Assembly: GCA_031261715.1 (NCBI GenBank)
Contig: JAISJB010000001.1
Location: 186,001-250,000, forward strand
Origin: Endomicrobium sp.
GTDB lineage: Bacteria > Elusimicrobiota > Endomicrobiia > Endomicrobiales > Endomicrobiaceae
DNA length: 64,000 nt
Reading direction: 5' to 3'
Shown here: piece by piece, positions 1 to 10,611 of the stretch
Position numbering within the stretch: position 1 is the stretch's first letter
Layout: every line of letters begins with the position of its first letter
Translations under genes and position numbers: made by a program
The notes under the pieces: generated by a model
What the model was told of the DNA's origin: nothing
The model's input: the letters and a program-made list of their open reading frames with translations, nothing else
Database searches by the model: none

Positions 1-66
1 TATATTTAAAATTTAATTATTTTTGATTATTGTACTTAATTAATATATTATCAGTCAATTATCTAA

Positions 67-1404
67 TTATTTTTCATATTGCAATTTTTGTTTTAAAATA
101 TCAATTTGATGCAAAACAGATATTTTAGAAGTTCCTCCATAAGAATTTTTCATATTAACTATTTTATCTATATTCAAGTAATTAAATATGTCTTGTTCGA
201 AAACTTGCGAAAATTTTTTGTATTCTTGCAATGAAAGATTATTAAAATCTTTTGATGTTTGTTGACAATATAAAACTATATTTTGTACTATTCCATGAGC
301 CTGTCTAAATGGAACATTGTGCAATGATAGATAATCAGCTATTTCTGTTGCTAAAATAAACCCTTTTTCTGTACTTTGTAAAGTTTTGCGCTTAATAAAT
401 TTTATACTTCGAAACATGTCATCTATTATACAAAGACAATCTGTAGTATTATCTAATGCATCAAATAAACAAGCCTTATCTTCTTGTAGATCTCTATTAT
501 AAGCTAGAGGTAAGGCTTTCATTACTGTAATAATTGATATTAAATTTCCTAGAACTCTACCAAATCTGCCTCTAATAACTTCAGCGTAATCAGGATTACG
601 TTTTTGTGGCATTATAGATGACCCAGAAGTAAATTTACTATCTATAGTAATATAACAAAATTCAGGATTTATCCATAAAATTATTTCTTCACATAATCTA
701 GTTAAATGTATAAACATAACCACTATACAAAATATAAATTCTATAACAAAATCTCGATCGCTTACTGCATCTAAAGAATTGTTACTAATATTTTTAAAAT
801 GTAACAATCTAGCAGTGTAATGTCTGTCTATATTAAATGATGTTCCAGCTAAAGCTGCACTTCCTAATGGTAAAACATCAATTCGTTTATAACAATCTAC
901 GAAACGTTCTTTATCACGTTGCATCATCCATGCATAAGCAAGTATATAGTGAGAAGCCAAAATAGGCTGAGCATGTTGTAAATGAGTAAATCCTGGCATA
1001 ATAACATCAATATTTTCAATAGCCTTATTGATAAGAGTATTTTGAAAATGTGTTATTTTATTTTTAATATTTTTAAGTTCTTTTTTAAGATACAATCTTA
1101 AATCAGTGGTCACCTGATCATTTCTACTTCTAGCAGTATGCATTTTACCCCCAACACTTCCTATCCTATTAATAAGCTCTTTTTCTATTGCATAATGTAT
1201 ATCTTCATCGACAGGCAACTTCCATCCATTATGTAAATCATCTAAAATTGCTTCTAACCCAAGAATAATTTTTTTAGCATCTGATTTACTTATAATCTTA
1301 GATTTGCAAAGCATTTTAGTATGTGCTATAGAGCCTACAATATCAGCTTCTGCAAGTCTCTTATCAATATCAAACGAACTAATAAATTGATTAACACTTT
1401 TCAT
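67..1404 (-). CDS. argH: argininosuccinate lyase
   Basis: Fumarase/ASL superfamily signature GSSIMPQKRNPD and HTARSRNDQV motif; full-length 445 aa. Confidence 0.95.
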   Translation of the reverse strand: MKSVNQFISSFDIDKRLAEADIVGSIAHTKMLCKSKIISKSDAKKIILGLEAILDDLHNGWKLPVDEDIHYAIEKELINRIGSVGGKMHTARSRNDQVTTDLRLYLKKELKNIKNKITHFQNTLINKAIENIDVIMPGFTHLQHAQPILASHYILAYAWMMQRDKERFVDCYKRIDVLPLGSAALAGTSFNIDRHYTARLLHFKNISNNSLDAVSDRDFVIEFIFCIVVMFIHLTRLCEEIILWINPEFCYITIDSKFTSGSSIMPQKRNPDYAEVIRGRFGRVLGNLISIITVMKALPLAYNRDLQEDKACLFDALDNTTDCLCIIDDMFRSIKFIKRKTLQSTEKGFILATEIADYLSLHNVPFRQAHGIVQNIVLYCQQTSKDFNNLSLQEYKKFSQVFEQDIFNYLNIDKIVNMKNSYGGTSKISVLHQIDILKQKLQYEK

Positions 1405-1475
1405 AGATTTTATTTACTCCTTATTTATTATAGTTTGTATTTAAATTATATTTAGCAATAAAAGTACAATAATTC

Positions 1476-2366
1476 CTATAATTCAATTGGAGTTCCAGTT
1501 GACATTACTAAATTTTTAAACTCTCTCATAAGTTTTATTGTTATTGGGCCTGGTTTACCAGACAAAATATATTTGAAATTTACTTTAACTACAGGTATGA
1601 GTTCTATAATAGTTCCAGTAATAAAACATTCATCTGCATTGTAAAGATTGTATATATTGATTCTTGTTTCTTTAACAATAAGATTTAATTTGTTTCTAGA
1701 AAGTTCTATAACTGTTTCTCTAGTTATTCCATCAAAGCAACCTTCAACAATAGAAGGGGTATACATGATTCCGTTTTTAATAATAAAGATATTGCTTGAA
1801 CTACATCCAATTATGTATCCTTCAGAATTTAATAAAATAGAATCATGAACATTGTGTTGTATGGCTTCCATTTTATATAACATATTATTTAAATAATTAA
1901 TTGATTTAATATGAAAATCTAAAGAATCATGTCTTACGTTCTTTAAAGGAAGTGTAATAACATTAATTCCATTAATATATAACGATTGTGTATATAAACA
2001 CACAGAAGTATCAATTGCTATAATTATTATGGAAGTGGTATCATATTCATATTTCAGTTGATTATATTGTAATCTATTATCGCCTTTTATTGTTACTATA
2101 AGTTTAATATATCCATTAATAAGTTTATTAATAGTTAATGTTTGAATAATTGCTTTTTCTATTTCACTTTGTTCAATTTTAATAATTAAACTAATAGTAC
2201 GTGCTGAATATAATAATCTTTCTAAATGTTCTTTTAATCTAAATATTCTTCCATTATAAATTCTAATATATTCATAAACTCCATAACCATACAGAAATCC
2301 ATAATTAAAAATTGATATTTTAGCTTCACTATCATCAAAAAAACTACCATCTATATATACTTTCAT
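1476..2366 (-). CDS. class IV aminotransferase (branched-chain or D-amino acid type)
   Basis: Fold type IV pattern: IFNYGFLYGYGVYEYIR, IKSINYLNNML around the PLP lysine, and GCSSSNIFIIKNG. Confidence 0.85.
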   Translation of the reverse strand: MKVYIDGSFFDDSEAKISIFNYGFLYGYGVYEYIRIYNGRIFRLKEHLERLLYSARTISLIIKIEQSEIEKAIIQTLTINKLINGYIKLIVTIKGDNRLQYNQLKYEYDTTSIIIIAIDTSVCLYTQSLYINGINVITLPLKNVRHDSLDFHIKSINYLNNMLYKMEAIQHNVHDSILLNSEGYIIGCSSSNIFIIKNGIMYTPSIVEGCFDGITRETVIELSRNKLNLIVKETRINIYNLYNADECFITGTIIELIPVVKVNFKYILSGKPGPITIKLMREFKNLVMSTGTPIEL

Positions 2367-2385
2367 ACTTGTGTCTCCAATCTAC

Positions 2386-3045
2386 TTAAATTAATTTACC
2401 ATTTACGATTTGTATTATTTTGTTAAATTTATACAAAATTTTATCATTATGAGTTATAAGTACAAGAGTTATATTATCAGCAAGTTCAAACAGTAAATTT
2501 TCTATTTCTAATCCAGTTTTATAATCTAAATTACATGTTGGTTCGTCTGCAAATATGATTTTAGGTGTATTTATCAATGCTCTTGCTATAGCTACTCTTT
2601 GTTGCTCACCTCCAGATAGTTCATTTGGATAAAAATTTGATTTATACAATAAACCAATTTTGTGCAGAAGATATTTTGCAAAAGATATTTTTGTATTTTT
2701 TATTTTCCATACAGGAATTAATATATTTTCCATAATTGTTAAATCATGTATCAAATAATGAAATTGAAATATAAAACCAATATGATTTTTTCTAAAATTA
2801 CATAAAGATTTATTACTACTTGCAAATAAATCTATTCCATTGATATATACTTTTCCACTAGTAGGTTTCTCCATTAACCCCATAATATGAAGTAACGTAC
2901 TTTTTCCAGCTCCAGATGCTCCTATTAAAGCAACTTTTTGTTCTGTTGAAGTAATTTCAAAATTTAGTGTTTGTAAAACATTTATTGAACTAAGGTCACC
3001 TTTTTTTTGATATTGTTTAGTTAAATTAACTACTTTTAAATACAT
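2386..3045 (-). CDS. lolD: lipoprotein-releasing ABC transporter ATP-binding protein LolD
   Basis: Walker A GASGAGKST, signature LSGGEQQRVAIARAL; adjacent to a LolC-like permease. Confidence 0.88.
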   Translation of the reverse strand: MYLKVVNLTKQYQKKGDLSSINVLQTLNFEITSTEQKVALIGASGAGKSTLLHIMGLMEKPTSGKVYINGIDLFASSNKSLCNFRKNHIGFIFQFHYLIHDLTIMENILIPVWKIKNTKISFAKYLLHKIGLLYKSNFYPNELSGGEQQRVAIARALINTPKIIFADEPTCNLDYKTGLEIENLLFELADNITLVLITHNDKILYKFNKIIQIVNGKLI

Positions 3046-3059
3046 AAAAAAGCTTATTA

Positions 3060-4244
3060 CTATCCATTTTTAATAGCATTGAGTGGATCTAATTTAGAAA
3101 CATAATAAGATGGATATAAACTAGATATAACAATGATCACAAATGTACTTATGGTTACTAGTACTATATCAACAGGAATAAGACAAATAGGTAAGTTATC
3201 AATAAAATAGATATCGTTCGGTAAACTAACTATATGTATATATTTTAATAATAAACTTATTATAATTCCTAAAATAACACCTATAATAATTCCAAAAGAA
3301 CCTATAATTATACCTTCAAGAAAAAATATCTTTGAAATTGACCATCTAGAAAAACCTAATGCAGACATTATACCTATATCTTTAGTTTTTTGAATACTTG
3401 ACATGATAAGATTGGAAGTAATATTAAATGATGCTACAAAGATTATAAATCCTAAAATAATAGTCATCATTATTTTTTCAATTTTAAGTGCAGAAAATAA
3501 TTGTTTATTTGTTTCTATCCATGTAGTAATATTATATAACGAAGGAAGTATTTCTTGTATTTGTTTTTTTGCTGTTTGTGCTTTATTATAATTAGTCAGA
3601 TATATATCAAAACCATTTATCTTGTTATCCATTTCAAACATTCGTTGCCCTTGTTGTAAATTAATCAAACATAAATATGAGTCTAACATATATTGTCCAA
3701 AAGTAACTATAGAGCTAATATTGCAATAACATGTTTTAAAGTTATCATGTATTAATATTATTTGAACTTTATCCCCAACATTAACAGAAAGATTTTTTGC
3801 AAGTTCTTTTCCAATTATTATATTAGGAATTTTACTAGAATTTGTTGTTAAATTTTTATTATAGTTTAATGCTTTTAATGTAATTAATGTTGTATAATCC
3901 AAATTTGAATTAGTAACTAAAGCTTGTTTAGAAATGAATGGAATAACATTTTGTACTGTCTTATTTTTTTGTATTTTTTTTTGGACAATGAAGTAATTTG
4001 TAAAACAACTATTAAGAGATGTAATAGTCATATGAGGTTGACTACCTATTATTCTATTTCTAATATCTCTTTGAAATCCACTCATTACTGATAAACTAAT
4101 AATCAATGTAGAAACACCTATAGCAATGCTAAAAGCTGTCAAGTAAATAACTAATTTAGATGCAAAACTTTTATTTTTACTATTTAAATATTTTATTGCT
4201 ATGAACAATTCTACAGATAACATATATAAGTTTCTTTTTATCAT
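3060..4244 (-). CDS. lolC: lipoprotein-releasing ABC transporter permease (LolC/LolE family)
   Basis: N-terminal ELFIAIKYLNSKNKSFASKLVIYLTAFSIAIGVSTLIISLSVMSGFQ, typical LolC/E; four predicted TM segments; next to lolD. Confidence 0.88.
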   Translation of the reverse strand: MIKRNLYMLSVELFIAIKYLNSKNKSFASKLVIYLTAFSIAIGVSTLIISLSVMSGFQRDIRNRIIGSQPHMTITSLNSCFTNYFIVQKKIQKNKTVQNVIPFISKQALVTNSNLDYTTLITLKALNYNKNLTTNSSKIPNIIIGKELAKNLSVNVGDKVQIILIHDNFKTCYCNISSIVTFGQYMLDSYLCLINLQQGQRMFEMDNKINGFDIYLTNYNKAQTAKKQIQEILPSLYNITTWIETNKQLFSALKIEKIMMTIILGFIIFVASFNITSNLIMSSIQKTKDIGIMSALGFSRWSISKIFFLEGIIIGSFGIIIGVILGIIISLLLKYIHIVSLPNDIYFIDNLPICLIPVDIVLVTISTFVIIVISSLYPSYYVSKLDPLNAIKNG

Positions 4245-4255
4245 TAAAATGTATT

Positions 4256-5731
4256 TTATTCCGGCTTCAAAGTAGGAAATAGAATAACATCCCTAATAGA
4301 CTGTATTTCTGTAAGAACCATTATAAGCCTATCTATACCAATACCTAAACCTCCTGTTGGTGGCAAACCTTGTTCGAGTGCACAAATAAAATCTTGATCA
4401 TATGAAGAAACGGTTTCATTATTACTTTTATTTTTTTTAGTTTCTATTTGACGTATAAAATTGTTTTTTTGTATCTCAGGATCATTAAGCTCAGAGTAAG
4501 CATTTCCAATTTCCAATTTATTAATATAAATTTCAAACCTTTCAGCTATTTTGACATTATGTTCTTTCATTTTTGCTAACGGAGAATATACTGATGGATA
4601 ATCCATAAGAAAAAATGGAGCATGTAAATTTGGTAAAATTTTTTCATCAATTATTTGCTCTAAAACTTTTTTATTTGTTGCATTTTCTGAAATCTTAAGA
4701 TTTAAATGTTTAACACGTTTAAACATTTCCCCTTCTGTTTCAATATATGGCAACAAGTCAAGTCCAGTGTATTCATTTATTAAATCAAATATTTGTGCTT
4801 TCTTAAATTTTAAGTTAGTTTTAGAATTAAGAGCTTTAGCTACAGTTTGAATAAGTGTTTCAGCTAAATTTAGCATATCATTATAATTAGCATAAGCTTG
4901 ATAAATTTCTATCATAGTAAACTCAGGAGTATGAGTGCTATCTATCCCTTCATTACGAAAACTTTTTCCTATTTCAAAAACTTTGTCCATACCACCTATG
5001 ATTAACCGTTTTAAAAATAATTCTGGCGATACTCTTAAGAACAAATTTGTATTTAAAGCATTATGATGTGTAATAAAAGGTTGTGCACTTGCTCCCCCTG
5101 CAATGGATTGCAAAATTGGAGTTTCTACTTCAATAAATCCTAACTCCGTAAGTTTAGTTCTAATAGCAAACAAAGCAATACTTCTTTTAATAAAAACATC
5201 CTTAGACTTTCTATTAACAATTAAATCTATATGACGTTGTCTATATCTTATTTCTATATCCTTAAGCCCATTCCATTTTTCAGGTAATGGACGTAAAGCT
5301 TTTGTTAAAATCTGCCATTGGTTGATAATGATACTTAACTCATTTGTTTTTGTCTTAAAAGGTTTTCCTTCAACTGCTATAATGTCAGATACATCAATAA
5401 CTTTTTTTAAAAGTGTATACTTGTCCTTGCCCATAATAGATTTATTTACATATATTTGAATTTTAGACACACCATCTTGAATATCGAAGAACATAACTTG
5501 ACCCATCTTTCTTATACTAATAATCCTACCACAAATTTTAATTATTGTATCTGAGCATTGTCCAATACTCAATTTGTTGAACTTATTTTGAACTTCTAAA
5601 ATATCTATTTGTTTGTGATATTGTGATGGATATGGATTAATCCCATGATTTCTCAGTATGTTTATTTTATTTTTTCTATTATTAATTATTTCATTAATAT
5701 TTTTTGTATAGTGATAATTATTATTTTTCAT
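4256..5731 (-). CDS. lysS: lysyl-tRNA synthetase, class II
   Basis: Class II motifs: FRNEGIDSTHTPEFTMIEIYQAY and PPTGGLGIGIDRLIMVLT. Confidence 0.95.
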   Translation of the reverse strand: MKNNNYHYTKNINEIINNRKNKINILRNHGINPYPSQYHKQIDILEVQNKFNKLSIGQCSDTIIKICGRIISIRKMGQVMFFDIQDGVSKIQIYVNKSIMGKDKYTLLKKVIDVSDIIAVEGKPFKTKTNELSIIINQWQILTKALRPLPEKWNGLKDIEIRYRQRHIDLIVNRKSKDVFIKRSIALFAIRTKLTELGFIEVETPILQSIAGGASAQPFITHHNALNTNLFLRVSPELFLKRLIIGGMDKVFEIGKSFRNEGIDSTHTPEFTMIEIYQAYANYNDMLNLAETLIQTVAKALNSKTNLKFKKAQIFDLINEYTGLDLLPYIETEGEMFKRVKHLNLKISENATNKKVLEQIIDEKILPNLHAPFFLMDYPSVYSPLAKMKEHNVKIAERFEIYINKLEIGNAYSELNDPEIQKNNFIRQIETKKNKSNNETVSSYDQDFICALEQGLPPTGGLGIGIDRLIMVLTEIQSIRDVILFPTLKPE

Positions 5732-5822
5732 TTAAAATTTAATGTGTTTCTTTTTCATTAAAGTAACATGAATTTTAACATTTTTTTCTTATAGTTTACA
5801 ACCTGATGTTTGCTAATATTAA

Positions 5823-6485
5823 CTAAAATTTATTATTCCATTGGCTATTAGTATACTTAATTTTCATAATAGTATGTGCATATTTTATAATGTCTGTACT
5901 TAACTGTATTTGTTGTACTTTCATATTTAACATAATGCCTATATTTTTTCTAAAATGTTTTAGAAATCTTTGTGTTTGTATTGTACTTAAATGCAAATGT
6001 ATTGATCCTTGAACTATTAATTTGTCTTTACATCTACGTAGACATGAACCAACAATTTTATTCCCGTTTAAAATAAGATCGTTGTTTAGAACAGTATTAA
6101 GACAGAACTGATTATTATGGATCTTGGCATGATTAGTACAAATAATAGGTTGAATATTTATTTTCTTTAGCGAATTATAGATTGCTAGGTGAATATTTTT
6201 ATATGTTTCACTATAATTATATACATTCCACAACGGATATGAAATAACGAAACAATATGAGATGTCATAATTATGAATAACTGTTAGACCTCCAGTTATT
6301 CTTCTTACAAATTGATATGGTAAAATAATATCACGACTTTTTTGAAAATACCCTATTGTTATATATATGCTATCCCAATAGTATATTCTTAATATTGGAA
6401 TTTTATTATTACTATATGTAAACAATATTTCATCAATTGCCATATTTATAGCAACATTTCTTGGAATATCGTTAATAAAATACAT
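5823..6485 (-). CDS. lipoate-protein ligase A / octanoyltransferase family protein (short)
   Basis: BPL/LplA/LipB-type motifs: MAIDEIL, RRITGGLTVIHN, GNKIVGSCLRR, QGSIHL; 220 aa. Confidence 0.8.
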   Translation of the reverse strand: MYFINDIPRNVAINMAIDEILFTYSNNKIPILRIYYWDSIYITIGYFQKSRDIILPYQFVRRITGGLTVIHNYDISYCFVISYPLWNVYNYSETYKNIHLAIYNSLKKINIQPIICTNHAKIHNNQFCLNTVLNNDLILNGNKIVGSCLRRCKDKLIVQGSIHLHLSTIQTQRFLKHFRKNIGIMLNMKVQQIQLSTDIIKYAHTIMKIKYTNSQWNNKF

Positions 6486-6497
6486 ATTATTTTTTTT

Positions 6498-8069
6498 CTA
6501 TTCTTTTCGTATTAATCTTTTTATATTTATATATTTTATCATTTCTTTTAATTCTTCATTGTTAAGAATATATGATATCAATATAAAGATTATACAACTT
6601 AATATTATTGTAATAATAATTAAAGGTAACAATCTTATTGTGAAATACAGGTGACTATATATAAAAAGTTTAGCGATTATTACAGAAATAATAGAAGCAA
6701 ATAATGATTTGATAGCTGCAACACATATCTTTTTTAATCCAAATTTTCCAATTTTTGTTTTAAGATATAAAATAAGGAAAATGAAATTAAAGTATGATGA
6801 AATAGATGTTGCCAATGCTAAACCTCTTATATCCATAAATTTTATTAGGATTAAACATAATAATACGTGAATTATCATAGATAAAATGGATATTTTAACT
6901 GGTATTTTCGTATCTTTCGATGAATAAAATGCATTATTAAGTAGTTTTGAGCCAGCAAAGGCAGGTAAGCCTAAAGCATAATAAAATAGTGCTTTATTAG
7001 TCATTATAGATGCTGTATTATTAAAATTCCCATATTCAAATAATGCTTTTACTAACGGAAGACCAATAAACATTAAGCCTATTGAAGCAGGAAATAAAAT
7101 AAAATTTGTCATTCTAATTGCATAATTTAGTTCTTGTTTAAAAGTTTGCAAATCATTTGTTAAATAAGCTTTTGACATAATAGGGAATAATACACTAGCA
7201 AATGCTAAACCAATCATTGATAATGGTAATTGCATAATTCTTGTAGCATAATAAAGAGCTGTAATAGATCCCTGTGTTAAAAATGATGCACAATTACTAT
7301 CTATAAAAACATTGATTTGTTCAACTGCTACTCCTAATATAGATGGAATCATGAATAGTATAACTTTTTTTAAACCTGTATTTTTAAAGTTAAAATTCAA
7401 TCTTAACTTCCAACCTAAATGTTTAAATTCTAAGTATTGTATAATAAAATACAATAATGAACCTATGACGAAACTTATAGCTAATCCTTTAATTTTCATA
7501 TTGTCAACACAAAATATTATGTATGAAGTTGTGAATAAGTACAATATTTCTAATACATTTGATATTGATGGAGCTACTGCAGGTATAAAAAATGAATTTA
7601 ATGTATTTAACACTGATACTAAAAAAGCTGACAAAGCTACAAAAATAATAGATGGAAAAATTAGTTTTGTTATTTCTATTGTTAGTAATATTTTTGTTGT
7701 ATTATGTTTCAATCCAACAGCAATTAATTTAATAAAGATAGGAGAAAGTACTATACCAAATATAGATATTAAAATAAGTATTAATACTAATAATGTAAAA
7801 ACTACATTTAAAAACTCTTGTGTTTCTTTTTTTGAATGCTTATTTAAATATTCACTGAATACTGGAATTATTGCTATTGCAAAAGAGTTTTCTCCAAATA
7901 AACATCTAACTAAATTTGGAATTTTCATTGCTATATAAAACGAATCTGCGCATGTAGTGGTTCCAAATGCGATAGCAATTAAGATATCTCTTATATATCC
8001 AAGAAATCTAGATATAATAATACCACAAGAAACCTTACCAGCATGTGCAATTAGTCTGTTATTTTTCAT
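6498..8069 (-). CDS. murJ: lipid II flippase MurJ/MviN
   Basis: N-terminal SRFLGYIRDILIAIAFGTTTCADSFYIAMKIPNLVRCLFGE; about 14 TM segments; 523 aa. Confidence 0.93.
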   Translation of the reverse strand: MKNNRLIAHAGKVSCGIIISRFLGYIRDILIAIAFGTTTCADSFYIAMKIPNLVRCLFGENSFAIAIIPVFSEYLNKHSKKETQEFLNVVFTLLVLILILISIFGIVLSPIFIKLIAVGLKHNTTKILLTIEITKLIFPSIIFVALSAFLVSVLNTLNSFFIPAVAPSISNVLEILYLFTTSYIIFCVDNMKIKGLAISFVIGSLLYFIIQYLEFKHLGWKLRLNFNFKNTGLKKVILFMIPSILGVAVEQINVFIDSNCASFLTQGSITALYYATRIMQLPLSMIGLAFASVLFPIMSKAYLTNDLQTFKQELNYAIRMTNFILFPASIGLMFIGLPLVKALFEYGNFNNTASIMTNKALFYYALGLPAFAGSKLLNNAFYSSKDTKIPVKISILSMIIHVLLCLILIKFMDIRGLALATSISSYFNFIFLILYLKTKIGKFGLKKICVAAIKSLFASIISVIIAKLFIYSHLYFTIRLLPLIIITIILSCIIFILISYILNNEELKEMIKYINIKRLIRKE

Positions 8070-8076
8070 TTCTTAC

Positions 8077-8931
8077 TTATAATATGAATTCAATATCTGG
8101 TTGGTGTTTAAACCATGTTATTTGTCGTTTAGCATAGTTTCGTGTATCTTTTGAAAATTCTAAAAATAATTCATCTTTTGAAATGATATTTTCTAAATAT
8201 TTTATGATATGTCTATACCCTATACTAGTCATTGCTATAGTATTTTTATTAAAACCCATTTTGATAATTTTGTGAGTTTCATTTATTAATCCATTATTTA
8301 ACATATATTGACATCTATTATTAATTCTATTATATAAAATATTTTTATTTATCATGATATTATAATGTTTGAAATTATACCTACGATGTTTTACACTATA
8401 AAGCTCTTTCATTGTTTTTTTAGTCATAATATTAATTTCTAGTGCTCTAATAAGTCGCTGTGGATTATATTGATTTTTTTTAGCAGATTCTGGATCTAAT
8501 AATTTTAATTGATTATAAAGTTCATTACATGATTTAAGCCGTAATGTATTTCTTAAATCAACATTTGATTTTGGCATTTTATCAATACCATAAAGCAGTG
8601 CTTTAATGTATAATCCACAACCTCCAGTAATAATTGGTACTTTTTTACTATGAATAATATTGGCTATAATTTTATCAGCATCTTTAACAAATTGTGCTAC
8701 ATTATAAAATTGATCTGGGTCTATGATATCAACCAAATGTTGTTTGATACCTTCAATTGTTCTAAGGCCATTTCTAACTAACACACCTTTTTTATTCGTT
8801 CCAATATTTAAATATTTATATATTTGTCTAGAATCACACGAAACAATTTCTCCATTAAGTTTTTTACATAGTTGTATGGCTTTATTTGTTTTACCACTAC
8901 ACGTTGGGCCTGAAATTACAATTATATTCAT
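8077..8931 (-). CDS. miaA: tRNA dimethylallyltransferase
   Basis: P-loop GPTCSGKTNKAIQL, SCDSRQIYKYLNIGT, GGCGLYIKALLYG, SIGYRHIIKYL. Confidence 0.94.
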   Translation of the reverse strand: MNIIVISGPTCSGKTNKAIQLCKKLNGEIVSCDSRQIYKYLNIGTNKKGVLVRNGLRTIEGIKQHLVDIIDPDQFYNVAQFVKDADKIIANIIHSKKVPIITGGCGLYIKALLYGIDKMPKSNVDLRNTLRLKSCNELYNQLKLLDPESAKKNQYNPQRLIRALEINIMTKKTMKELYSVKHRRYNFKHYNIMINKNILYNRINNRCQYMLNNGLINETHKIIKMGFNKNTIAMTSIGYRHIIKYLENIISKDELFLEFSKDTRNYAKRQITWFKHQPDIEFIL

Positions 8932-8935
8932 ATCT

Positions 8936-10600
8936 TTATCTTTTAAAAATTTTTTTAAGTTCTGTTATTGATATTTTATGAGAAGTAGGCCTACCATGAG
9001 GACATGCAAATGGATCTTTACATTCAAAAAGTTTACTAATCAACTTTATTATTTCGCTATTAGAAAGTTGATCATTAGCTCTAATACTAGTGTGACATGA
9101 ATGTGATACAATTGTAGTAATTAATAAATTAAATGTATAATTTTTATTATGTTGTATTTTAAATAATATTTTCATAACTATATTTTTTATTAAAGATACA
9201 TTTCCTAATGCTGCTGGATACCCAGTTATTTTAAAAGCATTTTTACCAAATTCTTCAATATATATTCCTAACTTATTAAAAATATGTAAATTATCTTTAA
9301 TTTGATTAGAGAGACTAATAGAAGTATCAAAAATTTCTGGTATTAGCATTTTTTGTACTATAATACTATGATTTTCTAATTCAGTAAGATATTGTTCGTA
9401 TTGTATTCTTTCAGATACTGAATGTTGATCAAATATGTATATATTTTGATCTTTACTATTTTCTAAAATGAAATAAATATTAAAAATTTGGCCTATAACT
9501 TTAAGATACTTAATATTATTTGACCATAATTCTTTTAGTGAGGTGTTGTTATTCCCAATAAGTATTTTACTTGTAGGCTTATACGCAGTATTAGCCGTAG
9601 ATATAGATAAAAAATTATGATAATTAAGTTTATTGATTAAATTTTTATAAATAAACTCACATATTAAATCTTCTTTAAGTAATTTTACTTCATGTTTCAT
9701 TGGATGTATATTAACATCAATTTCATCTGCATTAATATCAAGATATATTAATATACCAGGATGTTTATTATGTGGAATAAATTGTTTATAAGCTTGATAA
9801 ATGCAAAGTTTAAGTAATTTCGTATACTTTACAGGTCTTGAGTTAACAAATAAATACTGAAATTTATTATGATTTAATGAATCATTTTTATCTGTGTAAT
9901 ATATATCTAAAAACATCTTATTTTGACTAATATTTAGATTATGTAATCTTTTACCAAAATCATTACCTAAAATATTTATTATTCTATTTATTCTATTATT
10001 AACAGAAGTTGTAAATAATATTAATTTAGATTCATTAAATAATTTAAAATTTATATTATAATTCGCAATGGCAAATTTTTCAATATATTGAAGAATTTTA
10101 ATAAATTCTGTAGAATTAGTTTTAAGAAATTTCTGTCTGACTGGTATATTATAAAATAAGTCTTCAACTTCAACTATTGTTCCTGTTTGTCCATACCAAG
10201 GACTTATTTTAATATTATAATTATCATGGTTGCATAGTTCCCAACCAGATAATGCATTTGCTTGTCTAGTTTTCATTGTCAACTTTGATACAGTGATTAT
10301 AGCGGCAAGCGCCTCTCCTCTAAATCCTAATGATGTAATATGCCATAAATCATCAAAGGTTCTGATTTTACTAGTTGCATGTTGTCTTATAGACAGTTCT
10401 AGATCTTTTTTATTCATACCACAACCATTGTCAATAACTCGTATAAATTTTTTACCTGATTGTTTTATTTCTATATTTATATAACTAGATTTAGCATCTA
10501 AAGCATTTTCTACAAGTTCTTTAACAACATTAAATGGACTCTCTATAATTTCCCCAGATGAAATTTTATTTATTGTATCTTTGGATAATATTTTGATCAT
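8936..10600 (-). CDS. mutL: DNA mismatch repair protein MutL
   Basis: GHKL ATPase motifs (NALDAKSSYINIEI, DNGCGM, SLGFRGEAL) and C-terminal ACPHGRPT. Confidence 0.95.
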   Translation of the reverse strand: MIKILSKDTINKISSGEIIESPFNVVKELVENALDAKSSYINIEIKQSGKKFIRVIDNGCGMNKKDLELSIRQHATSKIRTFDDLWHITSLGFRGEALAAIITVSKLTMKTRQANALSGWELCNHDNYNIKISPWYGQTGTIVEVEDLFYNIPVRQKFLKTNSTEFIKILQYIEKFAIANYNINFKLFNESKLILFTTSVNNRINRIINILGNDFGKRLHNLNISQNKMFLDIYYTDKNDSLNHNKFQYLFVNSRPVKYTKLLKLCIYQAYKQFIPHNKHPGILIYLDINADEIDVNIHPMKHEVKLLKEDLICEFIYKNLINKLNYHNFLSISTANTAYKPTSKILIGNNNTSLKELWSNNIKYLKVIGQIFNIYFILENSKDQNIYIFDQHSVSERIQYEQYLTELENHSIIVQKMLIPEIFDTSISLSNQIKDNLHIFNKLGIYIEEFGKNAFKITGYPAALGNVSLIKNIVMKILFKIQHNKNYTFNLLITTIVSHSCHTSIRANDQLSNSEIIKLISKLFECKDPFACPHGRPTSHKISITELKKIFKR

Positions 10601-10611
10601 AATTATTTCGT

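Noticed and set aside
7312-7938. 208 aa plus-strand ORF
   Set aside because: Entirely antisense to murJ; low-complexity I/N/K-rich translation with no recognisable family pattern, a by-product of AT-rich coding sequence
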